A stretch of 64,000 nt of DNA, from NCBI RefSeq assembly GCF_019400745.1, contig NZ_WJIB01000002.1:62001-126000 (forward strand). Reading direction: 5' to 3'. The notes under the pieces were generated by a model that did no database searches, was not told where the DNA came from, and saw nothing but the letters and a program-made list of their open reading frames with translations. The translations under genes were made by a program, and so were the position numbers. Below are positions 1 through 9,266 of this stretch, in pieces (position 1 is the stretch's first letter; every line of letters begins with the position of its first letter). Origin of the DNA: Cohnella sp. CFH 77786 (GTDB taxonomy: Bacteria; Bacillota; Bacilli; Paenibacillales; Paenibacillaceae).

Positions 1-359
1 TAGAGGACCAAGGCGGGAAGGATGACGGCTTTGCGGCTGAACCGGTCGGATAAGTATCCGGCGATCGGGATGATGATGGCGGCCGCCACGGAGAACAGGC
101 TGATCACGAGGCTCGATTGGAACTTGGAAATGCCGAGCTCGCGCTGCATGGTCGGAAGGATCGGAACGAGCATGGAATTGCCGAGCACAAGCACGACCGG
201 AACGGTAGCCAAGGCGACATATTCCAAAACCTTGTTTTTGCGGCCGCCCTCGGGCTTTTCCTTCTGCTTTGCGCGCTCCTGGGATTCCCAAGCGGCATCG
301 TCCTCCATGTCGCTCGTAAACGTGACCCCGAGCTTCCGTTTCGTTCGGGCTGCGTCCAT
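1..359 (-). CDS. MFS efflux transporter, N-terminal part (gene runs off the window)
   Basis: Only about the first 119 residues are present; the gene continues beyond base 1. The start is the ATG at 357-359, preceded by a GGAGGAG ribosome site. A charged cytoplasmic N-terminus of about 45 residues leads into TM1, then the segment NSMLVPILPTMQRELG and a second helix ending in GYLSDRFSRK. That is the loop 2-3 signature (G-x-L-x-D-R-x-x-R-K) of the major facilitator superfamily, with the early motif pattern of drug:proton antiporters. Exporting a small molecule is therefore the likely role; the substrate cannot be read from the fragment. It is divergent from the thioredoxin-like gene at 526. Confidence 0.8.
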   Translation of the reverse strand, partial: MDAARTKRKLGVTFTSDMEDDAAWESQERAKQKEKPEGGRKNKVLEYVALATVPVVLVLGNSMLVPILPTMQRELGISKFQSSLVISLFSVAAAIIIPIAGYLSDRFSRKAVILPALVL

Positions 360-443
360 TTCGGCTCCTCCTTGTCATTCGATGCGGCAAGTCAACCATC
401 GATTAAGGTGCCCTGCCGCTTCGCGAGCCATTCGGCGCAAGAG

Positions 444-473
444 TTGGTGCGCCCGCCGGAAATGAGGTAAAAT
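444..473 (+). promoter_or_regulatory. Sigma-A-type promoter for the TlpA-like gene
   Basis: TTGGTG at 444-449, an 18-base spacer and TAAAAT at 468-473. It lies about 50 bases before the ATG at 526. Assigned by eye; the -35 is only a partial match. Confidence 0.45.
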
Positions 474-525
474 AGGAAGGCCGCCGAAGTTGCGGCATTC
501 GAACAAGAGCGAGGCGTATCGACAT

Positions 526-1113
526 ATGAAACGGAACTGGATCATCCTCCTTGCCGTCCTGGCGGCCGTCACGGCCGTCTTGCTCGGCAACCGGATGGGG
601 AAAGACTCGGATTCTCCGGCTGCCAGCGGCGTCTCGGAGCCGCGCCCGGGGGCGACCTCGGAGGCGCTGCCCGCGTCCGCGCCCAAAAAAGGCTCCGCCG
701 CGCCGTCTTTCGAGCTCGCCAGCCTGGATGGGAAAACGAGCTACAAGATCGGCGGGGAACGCGCGAAAGTGCTGGTCGTCAACTTCTGGGCCTCCTGGTG
801 CGGTCCTTGCGACCGCGAAGCGCCCGATTTGGTCGCCTTGTACGACAAGTACAAGGACCGGATGGATTTGTACGCGGTGAACGCGACCAACTACGACAGG
901 CTGCGCAACGCAAGAGAATTCGTGAAGGAGAAAGCCTTCACGTTCCCGGTGCTGACCGATGCCGAAGGAACCGCGGGAGACGCGTATAAAGTGTTCTCCT
1001 ATCCCACGAGCTTTATCGTGGGGCGGGACGGCCGGATCCTGGAGCGGATCGAAGGAACGATTCCGCTCGCGACGTGGGAACAGTATCTGGACGAGGCGAC
1101 GAAAGAAAGTTAA
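526..1113 (+). CDS. Membrane-anchored TlpA/ResA-like thioredoxin-fold protein
   Basis: 195 residues from the ATG at 526, which has a GAGCGAGG ribosome site; an upstream in-frame TTG at 490 would add 12 residues with no visible site. An uncleaved signal anchor (MKRNWIILLAVLAAVTAVLL) and an Ala/Pro/Ser linker precede an AhpC-TSA/redoxin domain. Its active site is WCGPC, with cysteines 92 and 95, and the cis-proline motif YPTSF follows. This family reduces disulphides outside the membrane, for example in apocytochrome c (ResA) or spore proteins (StoA); which target applies here is not visible. It is monocistronic and ends at a strong terminator. Confidence 0.88.
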   Translation: MKRNWIILLAVLAAVTAVLLGNRMGKDSDSPAASGVSEPRPGATSEALPASAPKKGSAAPSFELASLDGKTSYKIGGERAKVLVVNFWASWCGPCDREAPDLVALYDKYKDRMDLYAVNATNYDRLRNAREFVKEKAFTFPVLTDAEGTAGDAYKVFSYPTSFIVGRDGRILERIEGTIPLATWEQYLDEATKES

Positions 1114-1118
1114 GCAGC

Positions 1119-1149
1119 AAAAAATCCATCCCGGCGCGGGATGGATTTT
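1119..1149 (+). terminator. Intrinsic terminator after the TlpA-like gene
   Basis: A perfect 13 bp stem (1121-1133 with 1137-1149) and a GCG loop. An A-run lies on the left and a T-run ends the right arm, so it could act in both directions. Confidence 0.85.
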
Positions 1150-1161
1150 GCTGTTAAAAAA

Positions 1162-1934
1162 GAAGTTTAGGATTAAATTCCGCCGACCGGGCACTGCTGG
1201 TGCTTTAATGTCTGGCAGGCTTAAACTTCACCAACCGATGCATTCCAGGCAGTTTCGACAATCAGGCAGGCTTAAACTCCGCCGGCCGAGGCTTTCCTGG
1301 CACTTTCGACGGTCAGGCAGGCTTAAAAATTCGCCAACCTGCGCGCTCCGGGGACTTTAAGCCCCTTTCACGAGCTTAAACTTCACCAACCTGCGCGCTC
1401 CGGGGACTTTAAGCCACTCCCACGAGCTTAAACTTCGCCAATCAGCGCGCTCCGGGGACTTTAAGCCTCTCCCACGAGCTTAAACTCCGCCAACCTGCGC
1501 GCTCCGGGGAGTTAAAGCCTCTCCCACGAGCTTAAATCCGCCAACCTGCGCGCTCCGGGGACTTTAAGCCTCTCCCACGAGCTTAAACTCCGCCAACCTG
1601 CGCGCTCCGGGGAGTTAAAGCCTCTCCCACGAGCTTAAATCCGCCAACCTGCGCGCTCCGGGGAGTTAAAGCCTCTCCTGCGAGCTTAAATCCGCCAACC
1701 TGCGCGCTCCGGGGACTTTAAGCCACTCCCACGAGCTTAAACTTCGCCAATCAGCGCGCTCCGGGTACTTTAAGCTTCTCCTGTGAGCTTAAACTCCGCC
1801 AACCTGCGCGCTCCGGGGACTTTAAGCCCCTTTCACGAGCTTAAACTTCACCAACCTGCGCGCTCCGGGGAGTTAAAGCCTCTCCCACGAGCTTAAACTC
1901 CGCCAACCTGCGCGCTCTTCCATTTTTAAGCCCG
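1162..1934. repeat. Noncoding tandem array, about 15 units of 51-52 bp
   Basis: This stretch has no plausible gene; it is filled by a minisatellite. Each unit begins GCTTAAA, has a core like CCAACCTGCGCGCTCCGGGG and ends TTTAAGC, followed by a spacer such as CTCTCCCACGA. Units start at about 1219, 1270, 1321 and then every 51-52 bases. The first three, from about 1171, are diverged, the next eleven are close copies, and the last is cut short near 1930. Because the period is 51 or 52, no reading frame is kept, so it is not a protein repeat. GCTTAAA and TTTAAGC are inverted, so stems can form within a unit and across unit junctions. It lies between two genes whose 3' ends face it. Confidence 0.9.
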
Positions 1935-1951
1935 TATTGCTATACGATCTA

Positions 1952-3574
1952 TTACAGATTGACCAAGCCGAGTTCTTCCCGGGGCTGATCTTCGGGCGCC
2001 GCGTCCTTCTTCACCATGCCCAGGAGGGCATAACGGATCGAATCGATCAGCGCTTCCCAGCTTGCTTCGATGACGTTGGAGGACACGCCGACCGTGCTCC
2101 AGGTGTCTTTGAAATCGGTCGATTCCATCAATACCCGGACTTTGGCGGCCGTGGCGTCCTTCTCGTCCAGCACGCGGACCTTGTAATCGGTTAGATGGAT
2201 CCGGTTGATGTCCGGGTAAAACTGAACGAGCGCTTTGCGCAGGGCATTGTCCAGCGCGTTGACCGGCCCGTTGCCTTCCGAAACGGTGTACGCTTGCTGT
2301 CCGCCCACGGTCAGCTTGACGATCGCTTCCGAGACAAGTCCCGCCGCCGTCTTTTCCACCATCATTTTAAAGCTTTCGACCGTAAAAATGTCCTGGGTAT
2401 CCCCATAGGCATCCCGGAGCAGCAGCTCGAGCGATGCATCCGCGCCTTCGAATTGGTAGCCCTGATGCTCCAGCTCCTTGATCCGCTCGATCACTTCCCG
2501 CGAGCGAGCCTGTTCCGCATTTACGTCTAGGCCGAGCTCCTGCGCCTTGGAAAGAATATTGCTCTGGCCGGACAGCTCCGAGACCAGCACCCGCTGCTTG
2601 TTGCCGACGAGCTCGGGTTCGATGTGTTCGTAGGTCTTGGAGTCCTTCATGATCGCGGAAACGTGGATGCCGCCCTTGTGGGCGAACGCCGCGTTGCCGA
2701 CGTAAGGCTGGCCCACGGGCATATGCGCGTTGGCGATTTCGCTGACGTACCGGGCAACGCTGGTCAGCATTTTGAGCTGTTCGTCGCTGACGGCGCGGTA
2801 CCCCATTTTGAGCTGCAGGTTCGGAATGACGGAGCACAGGTTGGCGTTGCCGCAACGCTCCCCATATCCGTTGATCGTCCCTTGCACCTGCCGTGCGCCT
2901 GCGGCCACGGCGGCCAAGGAGTTGGCGACGGCCAGCTCGCAATCGTTATGCGTATGGATGCCGATGGGGGCGTCGATCTCGGCTACGACCTTCGAGACGA
3001 TGTCGCGGATCTCCTCGGGCAGCGTTCCGCCGTTCGTATCGCAGAGCACGATCCAGGAGGCTCCGGCTTCCTTCGCTTTCCGCAAGGCGGCCAGCGCGTA
3101 TTCCGGATTCGCTTTGTATCCGTCGAAGAAATGCTCGGCGTCGAACAAAGCCTCCATGCCGCGGCTGCGCACGAAGGCGAGCGATTCGAGGATCATGGCG
3201 AGGTTCTCTTCCAAGGTCGTCTGCAGCGCGGTATGCACGTGGAAATCCCATGTCTTGCCGACGAGCGTGGCCGCCTGCGCGCCCGATTCCGTCAAGTGCT
3301 TGAGGTTGATGTCCTGCTCGCACCGGGAGTTTTTGCGGCGGGTGCTCCCGAACGCGGTCAATTTGGCCCGCAGGTTCATCTCGCGGATTCTCCGGAAAAA
3401 CTCGATATCCTTGCCGTTGCTGCCCGGATTACCGCCTTCTATATATTGGACGCCGAGCGCGTCAAGCTTCAGGGCGATTTTCACTTTGTCTTCCGCGGTC
3501 AGGCTGATGCCTTCGCCTTGCGTGCCGTCGCGGAGCGTTGTGTCGAAGATGGTGATCGGTGTTGACATGCCCAA
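1952..3574 (-). CDS. cimA: (R)-citramalate synthase
   Basis: 540 residues. It condenses pyruvate with acetyl-CoA to citramalate, opening the pyruvate route to 2-oxobutyrate and isoleucine. The N-terminal TIM barrel shows the DTTLRDGTQGEG signature of the HMGL/isopropylmalate-synthase family, with the metal-binding HTHNDCELA, and NGYGERCGNANL follows. The C-terminal LeuA-type regulatory domain covers roughly residues 400-520. Length and motifs fit the long, directly pyruvate-using CimA class rather than LeuA. AAGGAGG sits 9 bases before TTG 3574 and 15 before the in-frame ATG 3568, so TTG is preferred. TATAAT is visible on the minus strand near 3612. No T-box leader was found. Confidence 0.9.
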   Translation of the reverse strand: MGMSTPITIFDTTLRDGTQGEGISLTAEDKVKIALKLDALGVQYIEGGNPGSNGKDIEFFRRIREMNLRAKLTAFGSTRRKNSRCEQDINLKHLTESGAQAATLVGKTWDFHVHTALQTTLEENLAMILESLAFVRSRGMEALFDAEHFFDGYKANPEYALAALRKAKEAGASWIVLCDTNGGTLPEEIRDIVSKVVAEIDAPIGIHTHNDCELAVANSLAAVAAGARQVQGTINGYGERCGNANLCSVIPNLQLKMGYRAVSDEQLKMLTSVARYVSEIANAHMPVGQPYVGNAAFAHKGGIHVSAIMKDSKTYEHIEPELVGNKQRVLVSELSGQSNILSKAQELGLDVNAEQARSREVIERIKELEHQGYQFEGADASLELLLRDAYGDTQDIFTVESFKMMVEKTAAGLVSEAIVKLTVGGQQAYTVSEGNGPVNALDNALRKALVQFYPDINRIHLTDYKVRVLDEKDATAAKVRVLMESTDFKDTWSTVGVSSNVIEASWEALIDSIRYALLGMVKKDAAPEDQPREELGLVNL

Positions 3575-3726
3575 AACGAACTTCCTCCTTGATCTCGAAC
3601 AGGTGAAACTATTATAGCACGCGGAGCCGCAAATGTAGAGAGCGCACGTCTTTGTTGCCGCCTTCTTGCGAGGGCTATTATAATGGAATTGACGAATGGG
3701 TGTTCGCGCGGACGAGGAGGAGGACG

Positions 3727-4998
3727 ATGATGACCGAAACGGGAAGAAGGTACATTCTCCATATCGACATGAACGCGTTCTATTGCTCCGTGCACGCCGC
3801 CGAACAGCCCGAATTGTACAAGGGGAAGCCCACCGGGGTGGCCGGAAGCGTGGAGCTGCGCAAAGGCATCGTCGTCACCAGCTCTTACGAAGCTCGCGCC
3901 AAGGGCGTCCGAACCGGCATGACGGTGCGCCAGGCGATGGCGGCGTGCCCGGACCTGATACTGATCGCGCCGGATTTCGATCTCTACCGCAAATACAGCC
4001 GGGCGTTCATGAAGATCGCGGGGAACTTTACGCCCCTCGTGGAGGCGGTGTCCATCGACGAATGCTTTCTCGACGTTACGGGGAGCGGGCAATTCGGCAC
4101 GCCGGTCGAGATTGCCGAGACGATCCGGCAACGCGTGCGCCAGGAGTTGTCGCTGCCTTGCTCGATTGGGGTGGCGCCTAACAAGCTGCTGGCCAAGATG
4201 GCTTCGGACATGCGCAAGCCGGACGCGGTCACCGTGCTCCGCCGGCGGGACGTTCCCGTCTTGCTCTGGGGGAAGCCTTGCCAAACATTGTACGGAATCG
4301 GCGCGAAAACCGCGGAGAAGCTAAGAAGGCTGAATATCAACACGATCGGCGAGCTGGCCGCGGCGGACGAGAAAATGCTGACCGAACGTTTCGGCGTCTA
4401 CGGAGCGTGGATGAAGCGGGCGGCCCACGGACTTGACGACTCGCCGGTTCAGCCGCTGTCCGACGCGGCAAAGTCGATCGGCCATACCACGACGCTGCCG
4501 GCCGATTTGACCGAACGGGACCAATACCGGCGGGTGCTGCTCAACCTTGCCGATCAGACGGCCAGGCGTTTGCGCCGCCAAGGCATGATGTGCTCCACGG
4601 TCCAAATCACAATCCGCGATCCTTCGATGAAAACCATTACGAGAGCCGCGGGTTTGGGCGTTCCCACCGACGATCCGGACGTCATCTATAAGGAAGCCTG
4701 CCGGCTGATGGACGCGAACTGGAAGGAAGGCAAGCCCGTTCGCCTGCTGGGCGTGACTCTGCAGGGGCTGAGTCCCAAGCAGGAGACGGCCGTGCAGCTG
4801 GATTTGTTCTCGTACGAGGAAACGCCGAAGCGGGATAAACTGGTGACGGTCATGGACCGGCTGCGGGACAAATTCGGGGAAAGCGCCTTGCTGACGGCCG
4901 GCATGCTGGGAGACGACCCGTCCGCGCTCATCCGGAACAAAAAAGTTCGGGGAACGTCGCTCGAAAAAGATTTTCTGCGAGGTTCCGACGGACAGTGA
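3727..4998 (+). CDS. dinB: DNA polymerase IV (Y family, DinB)
   Basis: 423 residues. A translesion polymerase that copies past damaged bases at low fidelity. The palm carries DMNAFYCSV (first catalytic Asp) and VSIDECFLDVT (catalytic Asp-Glu pair). Helix-hairpin-helix residues follow around GIGAKTAEKLRRL, then the little-finger domain. QLDLF near residue 360 is a sliding-clamp binding motif. The start is ATG 3727, just after a GAGGAGGAGG ribosome site; a longer upstream extension has no site. No clear LexA box is seen in the short gap to cimA, which is divergent. Confidence 0.93.
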   Translation: MMTETGRRYILHIDMNAFYCSVHAAEQPELYKGKPTGVAGSVELRKGIVVTSSYEARAKGVRTGMTVRQAMAACPDLILIAPDFDLYRKYSRAFMKIAGNFTPLVEAVSIDECFLDVTGSGQFGTPVEIAETIRQRVRQELSLPCSIGVAPNKLLAKMASDMRKPDAVTVLRRRDVPVLLWGKPCQTLYGIGAKTAEKLRRLNINTIGELAAADEKMLTERFGVYGAWMKRAAHGLDDSPVQPLSDAAKSIGHTTTLPADLTERDQYRRVLLNLADQTARRLRRQGMMCSTVQITIRDPSMKTITRAAGLGVPTDDPDVIYKEACRLMDANWKEGKPVRLLGVTLQGLSPKQETAVQLDLFSYEETPKRDKLVTVMDRLRDKFGESALLTAGMLGDDPSALIRNKKVRGTSLEKDFLRGSDGQ

Positions 4999-5373
<375 letters not shown>

Positions 5374-5390
5374 TAGGCTATGCGAACGAG

Positions 5391-5430
5391 AAACCCCCGC
5401 TTAGGTCTAACGACCCAGGCGGGGGTTTTT
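5391..5430 (+). terminator. Intrinsic terminator after fer
   Basis: Arms 5391-5400 and 5419-5428 (AAACCCCCGC with GCGGGGGTTT), with an inner GGTC/GACC stem, followed by a T-run. Confidence 0.88.
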
Positions 5431-5554
5431 TGTCATATCGATTATGACTGTCGTCATGTTTCGTCATGATTTTACGTAATTTAAACAAAAATTTAAGATT
5501 GTAAGCTATAATCGAGAATGGGACTGGTACGATTTACATAGGCGGGGATAACCA

Positions 5555-7426
5555 TTGCGGGAAAAAATTAAGCGGATTGCCATCGTTCTGAACGCGGTCG
5601 TTCTCATTGCGCTTGCTTTGATTTACCAAAGCCACTTTCTGCGCAGCATCGACAACCTGCTGCTCGATTACAACATGACCGAGGCCAAACAAGGTCATCC
5701 GGACGAGCACATCGTGGTGGTGGCGATCGACGACGAATCGCTTCAGGAGCTGGGCCGATTTCCCTGGGACCGCGCCGTCTATCCGCAATTTCTGGATATG
5801 ATCAACCAGCCGGGCAGCGAGCCCAAGGCAATCGCGTTCGACGTCCTGTTCAACGAGGAATCGAACGCCGACAGCGATGCCGCATTCGCGGAAGGGCTTT
5901 CGCAATATAACAACGTGATCTTGCCGGTCGTCGGCAATACGGAAGGCGACGTCTTCAATACGATCACGGTCAATCCGAAGGAATGGCCTGAAGTCTACAG
6001 CCTCAGCAAGCCGATCCCGACGATCGCCGACCATGTCGAACTTGCGCATATCAACCGGGTGATCAGCAACGACGCGGTGATCCGACAGACGTGGCTGAAA
6101 ATCCGGACGAAGGACGGAGAAGTCGTTCCTTCCCTCGCGTATCAAGCGGCCAAGATGTACGGAGCCGACCTGAGCCGGTATGACGCCTTGACGGACCCGA
6201 ACTCCGAGCCCGGAAAGAAGTCGGCCCGAAATACGTTAACGATCGATTACCAGAACGTGACGAGCGATTTCCTCACCGTCGGCTTCAGCCGGGTGCTGAA
6301 CGGGGAGATCGATCCGAGCGTGTTCAAGGACGCGATCGTGCTCGTCGGCTTTACGGCGGTCGGGTTATCCGACGACGCCGGGCAAGACTCGGGGACGACC
6401 CCGATCGAGAAGAACATGAAGCTCGTATACGTTCACGCGAATATCGTCGACCAGCTGCTGAAAGGGACGTTAGTGCATCATACGGCGGTTTGGATCGAAG
6501 TTTTGGCAGGGCTGTTGCTGTTCGCGCTGTTCATTCTCGTCCCTTGGCGAATGAAGAATATTTACTCGATTCTCGTTTTTCTGGCTGTGGTCGCAGGCAT
6601 TCTGTTCGGCCAGTACTTGTACTATCAAGAGTCCACGACGGTCGTGAAGACGGCAGACGTGATCTTGGCGATCACGCTGGCTTACTTAACGAACGTTTCT
6701 CTCAAATCCTACTTGGAAAGCTCGCAGAAAAGCTTCGTAACCCGGCAATTCGGCCGATACATATCGCCCGATCTCGTCAAGCAAATCGTGGCGCAGGACA
6801 TCGACATCAAGCTGGGCGGCGATTCCAAGAACATCACGATCCTGTTCCTGGACATCCGCGGGTTCACTCCGCTGTCCGAGAAGCTGACGCCGCCGGAGCT
6901 GGTCGATACGCTCAATACCATGTTCAACATGATCACCGAGACGACGCTTCGCAACCGCGGCACGATCGACAAATTCATCGGGGACGCGGCGATGATCCTG
7001 TTCAACGCGCCGCTCGACGTGGAGAATCACGCGGTCATGGCGGTCAAGACGGCTTACGAGATTCAGCAATCGATGAAAAAGATTCGCGACGAGATCTTGG
7101 AGAGATACGGCGTGGAGGTCAATGTCGGCATCGGGATCCATACCGGCAACGTCGTCGTCGGCAACATCGGCTCCTACCTGAGGGTCGACTACACGGCGAT
7201 CGGAGACAACGTCAACATCGCGGCCCGGATCGAGTCGCAGACGAAGAAAGGGCAGATCCACGTATCGGAGCACGTGCATGAACTGGCAAAGGACTATTTC
7301 TCGTTCGATGAAGGAGAGGACCGGATGTTCAAGGGCAAATCCCATCCGATCCGCGTGTACGAGGTTTTGGGCAAGCTCGAAGGGGCTCGCGCGCTGGAAG
7401 AGGCTGCGGTTTCGAAGGCAGATTAA
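5555..7426 (+). CDS. CHASE2-domain class III adenylate/guanylate cyclase
   Basis: 623 residues, membrane bound. TM1 at about 8-24, then an extracellular CHASE2 sensor domain (about 28-305, with HIVVVAIDDESL and FPWDRAVYP), three further helices (about 310-390), and a cytosolic class III cyclase domain (about 420-605). Catalytic residues are all present: metal Asp 433 (FLDIRGFT) and Asp 477, Lys 473 (DKFIGD), Thr 547 where class IIIb enzymes read adenine, Asn 554 and Arg 558 (NVNIAAR). It should make cAMP in response to an outside signal. The start is TTG 5555, 7 bases after AGGCGGGG. It lies directly upstream of secreted NHL and FecR proteins. Confidence 0.92.
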   Translation: MREKIKRIAIVLNAVVLIALALIYQSHFLRSIDNLLLDYNMTEAKQGHPDEHIVVVAIDDESLQELGRFPWDRAVYPQFLDMINQPGSEPKAIAFDVLFNEESNADSDAAFAEGLSQYNNVILPVVGNTEGDVFNTITVNPKEWPEVYSLSKPIPTIADHVELAHINRVISNDAVIRQTWLKIRTKDGEVVPSLAYQAAKMYGADLSRYDALTDPNSEPGKKSARNTLTIDYQNVTSDFLTVGFSRVLNGEIDPSVFKDAIVLVGFTAVGLSDDAGQDSGTTPIEKNMKLVYVHANIVDQLLKGTLVHHTAVWIEVLAGLLLFALFILVPWRMKNIYSILVFLAVVAGILFGQYLYYQESTTVVKTADVILAITLAYLTNVSLKSYLESSQKSFVTRQFGRYISPDLVKQIVAQDIDIKLGGDSKNITILFLDIRGFTPLSEKLTPPELVDTLNTMFNMITETTLRNRGTIDKFIGDAAMILFNAPLDVENHAVMAVKTAYEIQQSMKKIRDEILERYGVEVNVGIGIHTGNVVVGNIGSYLRVDYTAIGDNVNIAARIESQTKKGQIHVSEHVHELAKDYFSFDEGEDRMFKGKSHPIRVYEVLGKLEGARALEEAAVSKAD

Positions 7427-7524
7427 GCGAAACATACCGGTGTCAAGTTTCGAAAAATGAGAAGCAATGCGCAGATCCCCAATACATATTCTTATGAAAA
7501 TAAACCATATGAAGGAGCCTTAAC

Positions 7525-9102
7525 ATGAAAAAACAGCTGAAAAACGTTACGTCTTTGACTTTGGGTCTTACGTTAGCGTTATCTTGGGCAACCTCTTCTT
7601 TCGCGGCGGCCGATACCGGTTGGACAACCTCTTCCAAGCTTTACGAGATTCGCACCTGGGCCGGGAAATCGGATTGGGGTCACGCGAACGGTTCGGTCAA
7701 AACGGCAAGTTTCTTCCATCCGCGCTCGGTAGTCGGCTTGCCGGACGGAAAACTGCTCGTAGCGGATAACGGCAATCATTTGCTCCGCACGTTGACTGCC
7801 GAGCAAGTGTCCGCTTACGCCGGTCTTACCCTGGGTGAAGACGACGCAGGATTGCCCATCGGCGCCTTCCATGACGCCGCTTTATCCACGGCCGCGTTTC
7901 AACAACCGTCCGGGTTGGCGATCGATTCGCAAGGCAACGTCTACGTTGCGGACACGGGCAACAACGCGATCCGCAAAATCAACAAAGAAGGCAAAGTCAC
8001 CACGCTGGCCGGAAACGGCAAAATCGGCTTGACCAACGGAATCGGATCCGAGGTCACGTTCGATCATCCTTCGGACGTTGCCGTCGATGCAAGAGGCAAC
8101 GTATACGTGGCGGATACGTTAAACCACGCCATCCGGAAAATCGCGGCGGCAGACGGTAGGGTCACGACTTTGACGGCTCCTTCCACCCGGGTGGTGGAAT
8201 ACTTCCCGGGGGCGGTAGAAGATGCAGGGGATTTTCTCGACGGTCCGATCGCAACCGCCAAGTTCAACGAACCGAGCGGCTTGGCAGTCGATGACAAGGG
8301 GAATTTGTACGTTAGCGACCGCGGAAATCAACGGATTCGCTACATCGATTTCTCTACCGGCCAAGTCACGACCGTAGCCGGCGGGGGCAATTACGGAAAG
8401 CAAGCCTCCTACGTGGAAGGCGATTACGTGGACGGCGCAGCATCCGTTTCGCGTTTCAACGCGCCGGAAGGGTTGACCGTCACTTCAGACGGCACCGTCG
8501 TCGTTGCGGACAGCTTGAATCATGCCATCCGTCTGATCAAATCAGGCCAGGTTACCACGCTCGCCGGAGTCGGAACCGAATTCGGGCAAACCGACGGCCT
8601 CACCGGGTCTGCCCAATTTAATCACCCGACGGACGTTACCGTATTGGCAGACGGAAGACTGGCGATTGCCGACGAGTACGGCAACAAAGTTCGCGTGCTG
8701 CAGAAATATGCCAAACCGGCCAACCTGCCGACTGGCACAATCCCTGTTTTGTTGAATGGCAAACTGCTATCTTCGGATGTTCCGGCACAAAACCGATCGA
8801 ATTATATTTTTCTCCCGGTAAGAGCCGTTACGGAATCCTTGGGTTATACCGTGAAGAATAACAACAAGACGGGTGAAGCGTTCCTGACCAAGGGCGATGT
8901 TACGTTTACGGTTAAGAACGGCAGCAATACGGTCGTCAAATCGGTCAAAGGCGAGAAGACGACACTGACTTTGAACGCGGCTGCCTTTATCACGAGAGAC
9001 CGCATGTTCCTTCCGGTGAGATTTTTCGCGGAGCAGAACGATTTGGACATCCAATGGGATAACGAGGCACGCATTGTCGTCATTCGAAACAAAACGTTCT
9101 AA
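7525..9102 (+). CDS. Secreted NHL-repeat protein with copper-amine-oxidase-like stalk domain
   Basis: 525 residues. A Sec signal peptide (MKKQLKNVTSLTLGLTLALS, cleavage near AFA-AAD) is followed by about six NHL beta-propeller blades (residues 50-390). Their repeating pattern is P-S-G-L-A-I-D-x-x-G-N-x-Y-V-A-D followed by N-x-A-I-R-K. The C-terminal 120 residues (PVLLNGKLL, FLPVRAVTESLGY, MFLPVRFFAEQND) match the copper amine oxidase N-terminal domain that Paenibacilli use as an envelope-associated module. NHL propellers bind protein or carbohydrate ligands, so an extracellular scaffold or ligand-binding role is inferred. A GAAGGAGC ribosome site precedes ATG 7525. Confidence 0.88.
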   Translation: MKKQLKNVTSLTLGLTLALSWATSSFAAADTGWTTSSKLYEIRTWAGKSDWGHANGSVKTASFFHPRSVVGLPDGKLLVADNGNHLLRTLTAEQVSAYAGLTLGEDDAGLPIGAFHDAALSTAAFQQPSGLAIDSQGNVYVADTGNNAIRKINKEGKVTTLAGNGKIGLTNGIGSEVTFDHPSDVAVDARGNVYVADTLNHAIRKIAAADGRVTTLTAPSTRVVEYFPGAVEDAGDFLDGPIATAKFNEPSGLAVDDKGNLYVSDRGNQRIRYIDFSTGQVTTVAGGGNYGKQASYVEGDYVDGAASVSRFNAPEGLTVTSDGTVVVADSLNHAIRLIKSGQVTTLAGVGTEFGQTDGLTGSAQFNHPTDVTVLADGRLAIADEYGNKVRVLQKYAKPANLPTGTIPVLLNGKLLSSDVPAQNRSNYIFLPVRAVTESLGYTVKNNNKTGEAFLTKGDVTFTVKNGSNTVVKSVKGEKTTLTLNAAAFITRDRMFLPVRFFAEQNDLDIQWDNEARIVVIRNKTF

Positions 9103-9117
9103 GCCCCGCTATGAGTC

Positions 9118-9147
9118 AGGCGCCTGCTCATAGGCGCCTTTCTTTTC
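9118..9147 (+). terminator. Intrinsic terminator after the NHL protein gene
   Basis: AGGCGCCT at 9118-9125 pairs with AGGCGCCT at 9132-9139 around a 6-base loop; a pyrimidine/T tract follows. Confidence 0.8.
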
Positions 9148-9266
9148 ATTTTTGTGACGTCGATTACAGAAATGGTTGAAATAGGGGTTCTATAATCAAA
9201 ATGAGGACAAGTCTATCCTGTCAGCATGAAAATTCATTCGTATACCGATGGAGGTATGTTCAATTG

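Noticed and set aside
1219-1930. CRISPR array
   Set aside because: The sequence between conserved parts is also repeated and only about 11 bases long; there are no unique spacers and no cas genes.
3575-3726. T-box or attenuator ahead of cimA
   Set aside because: The gap to dinB is about 150 bases, with no T-box sequence or terminator seen.
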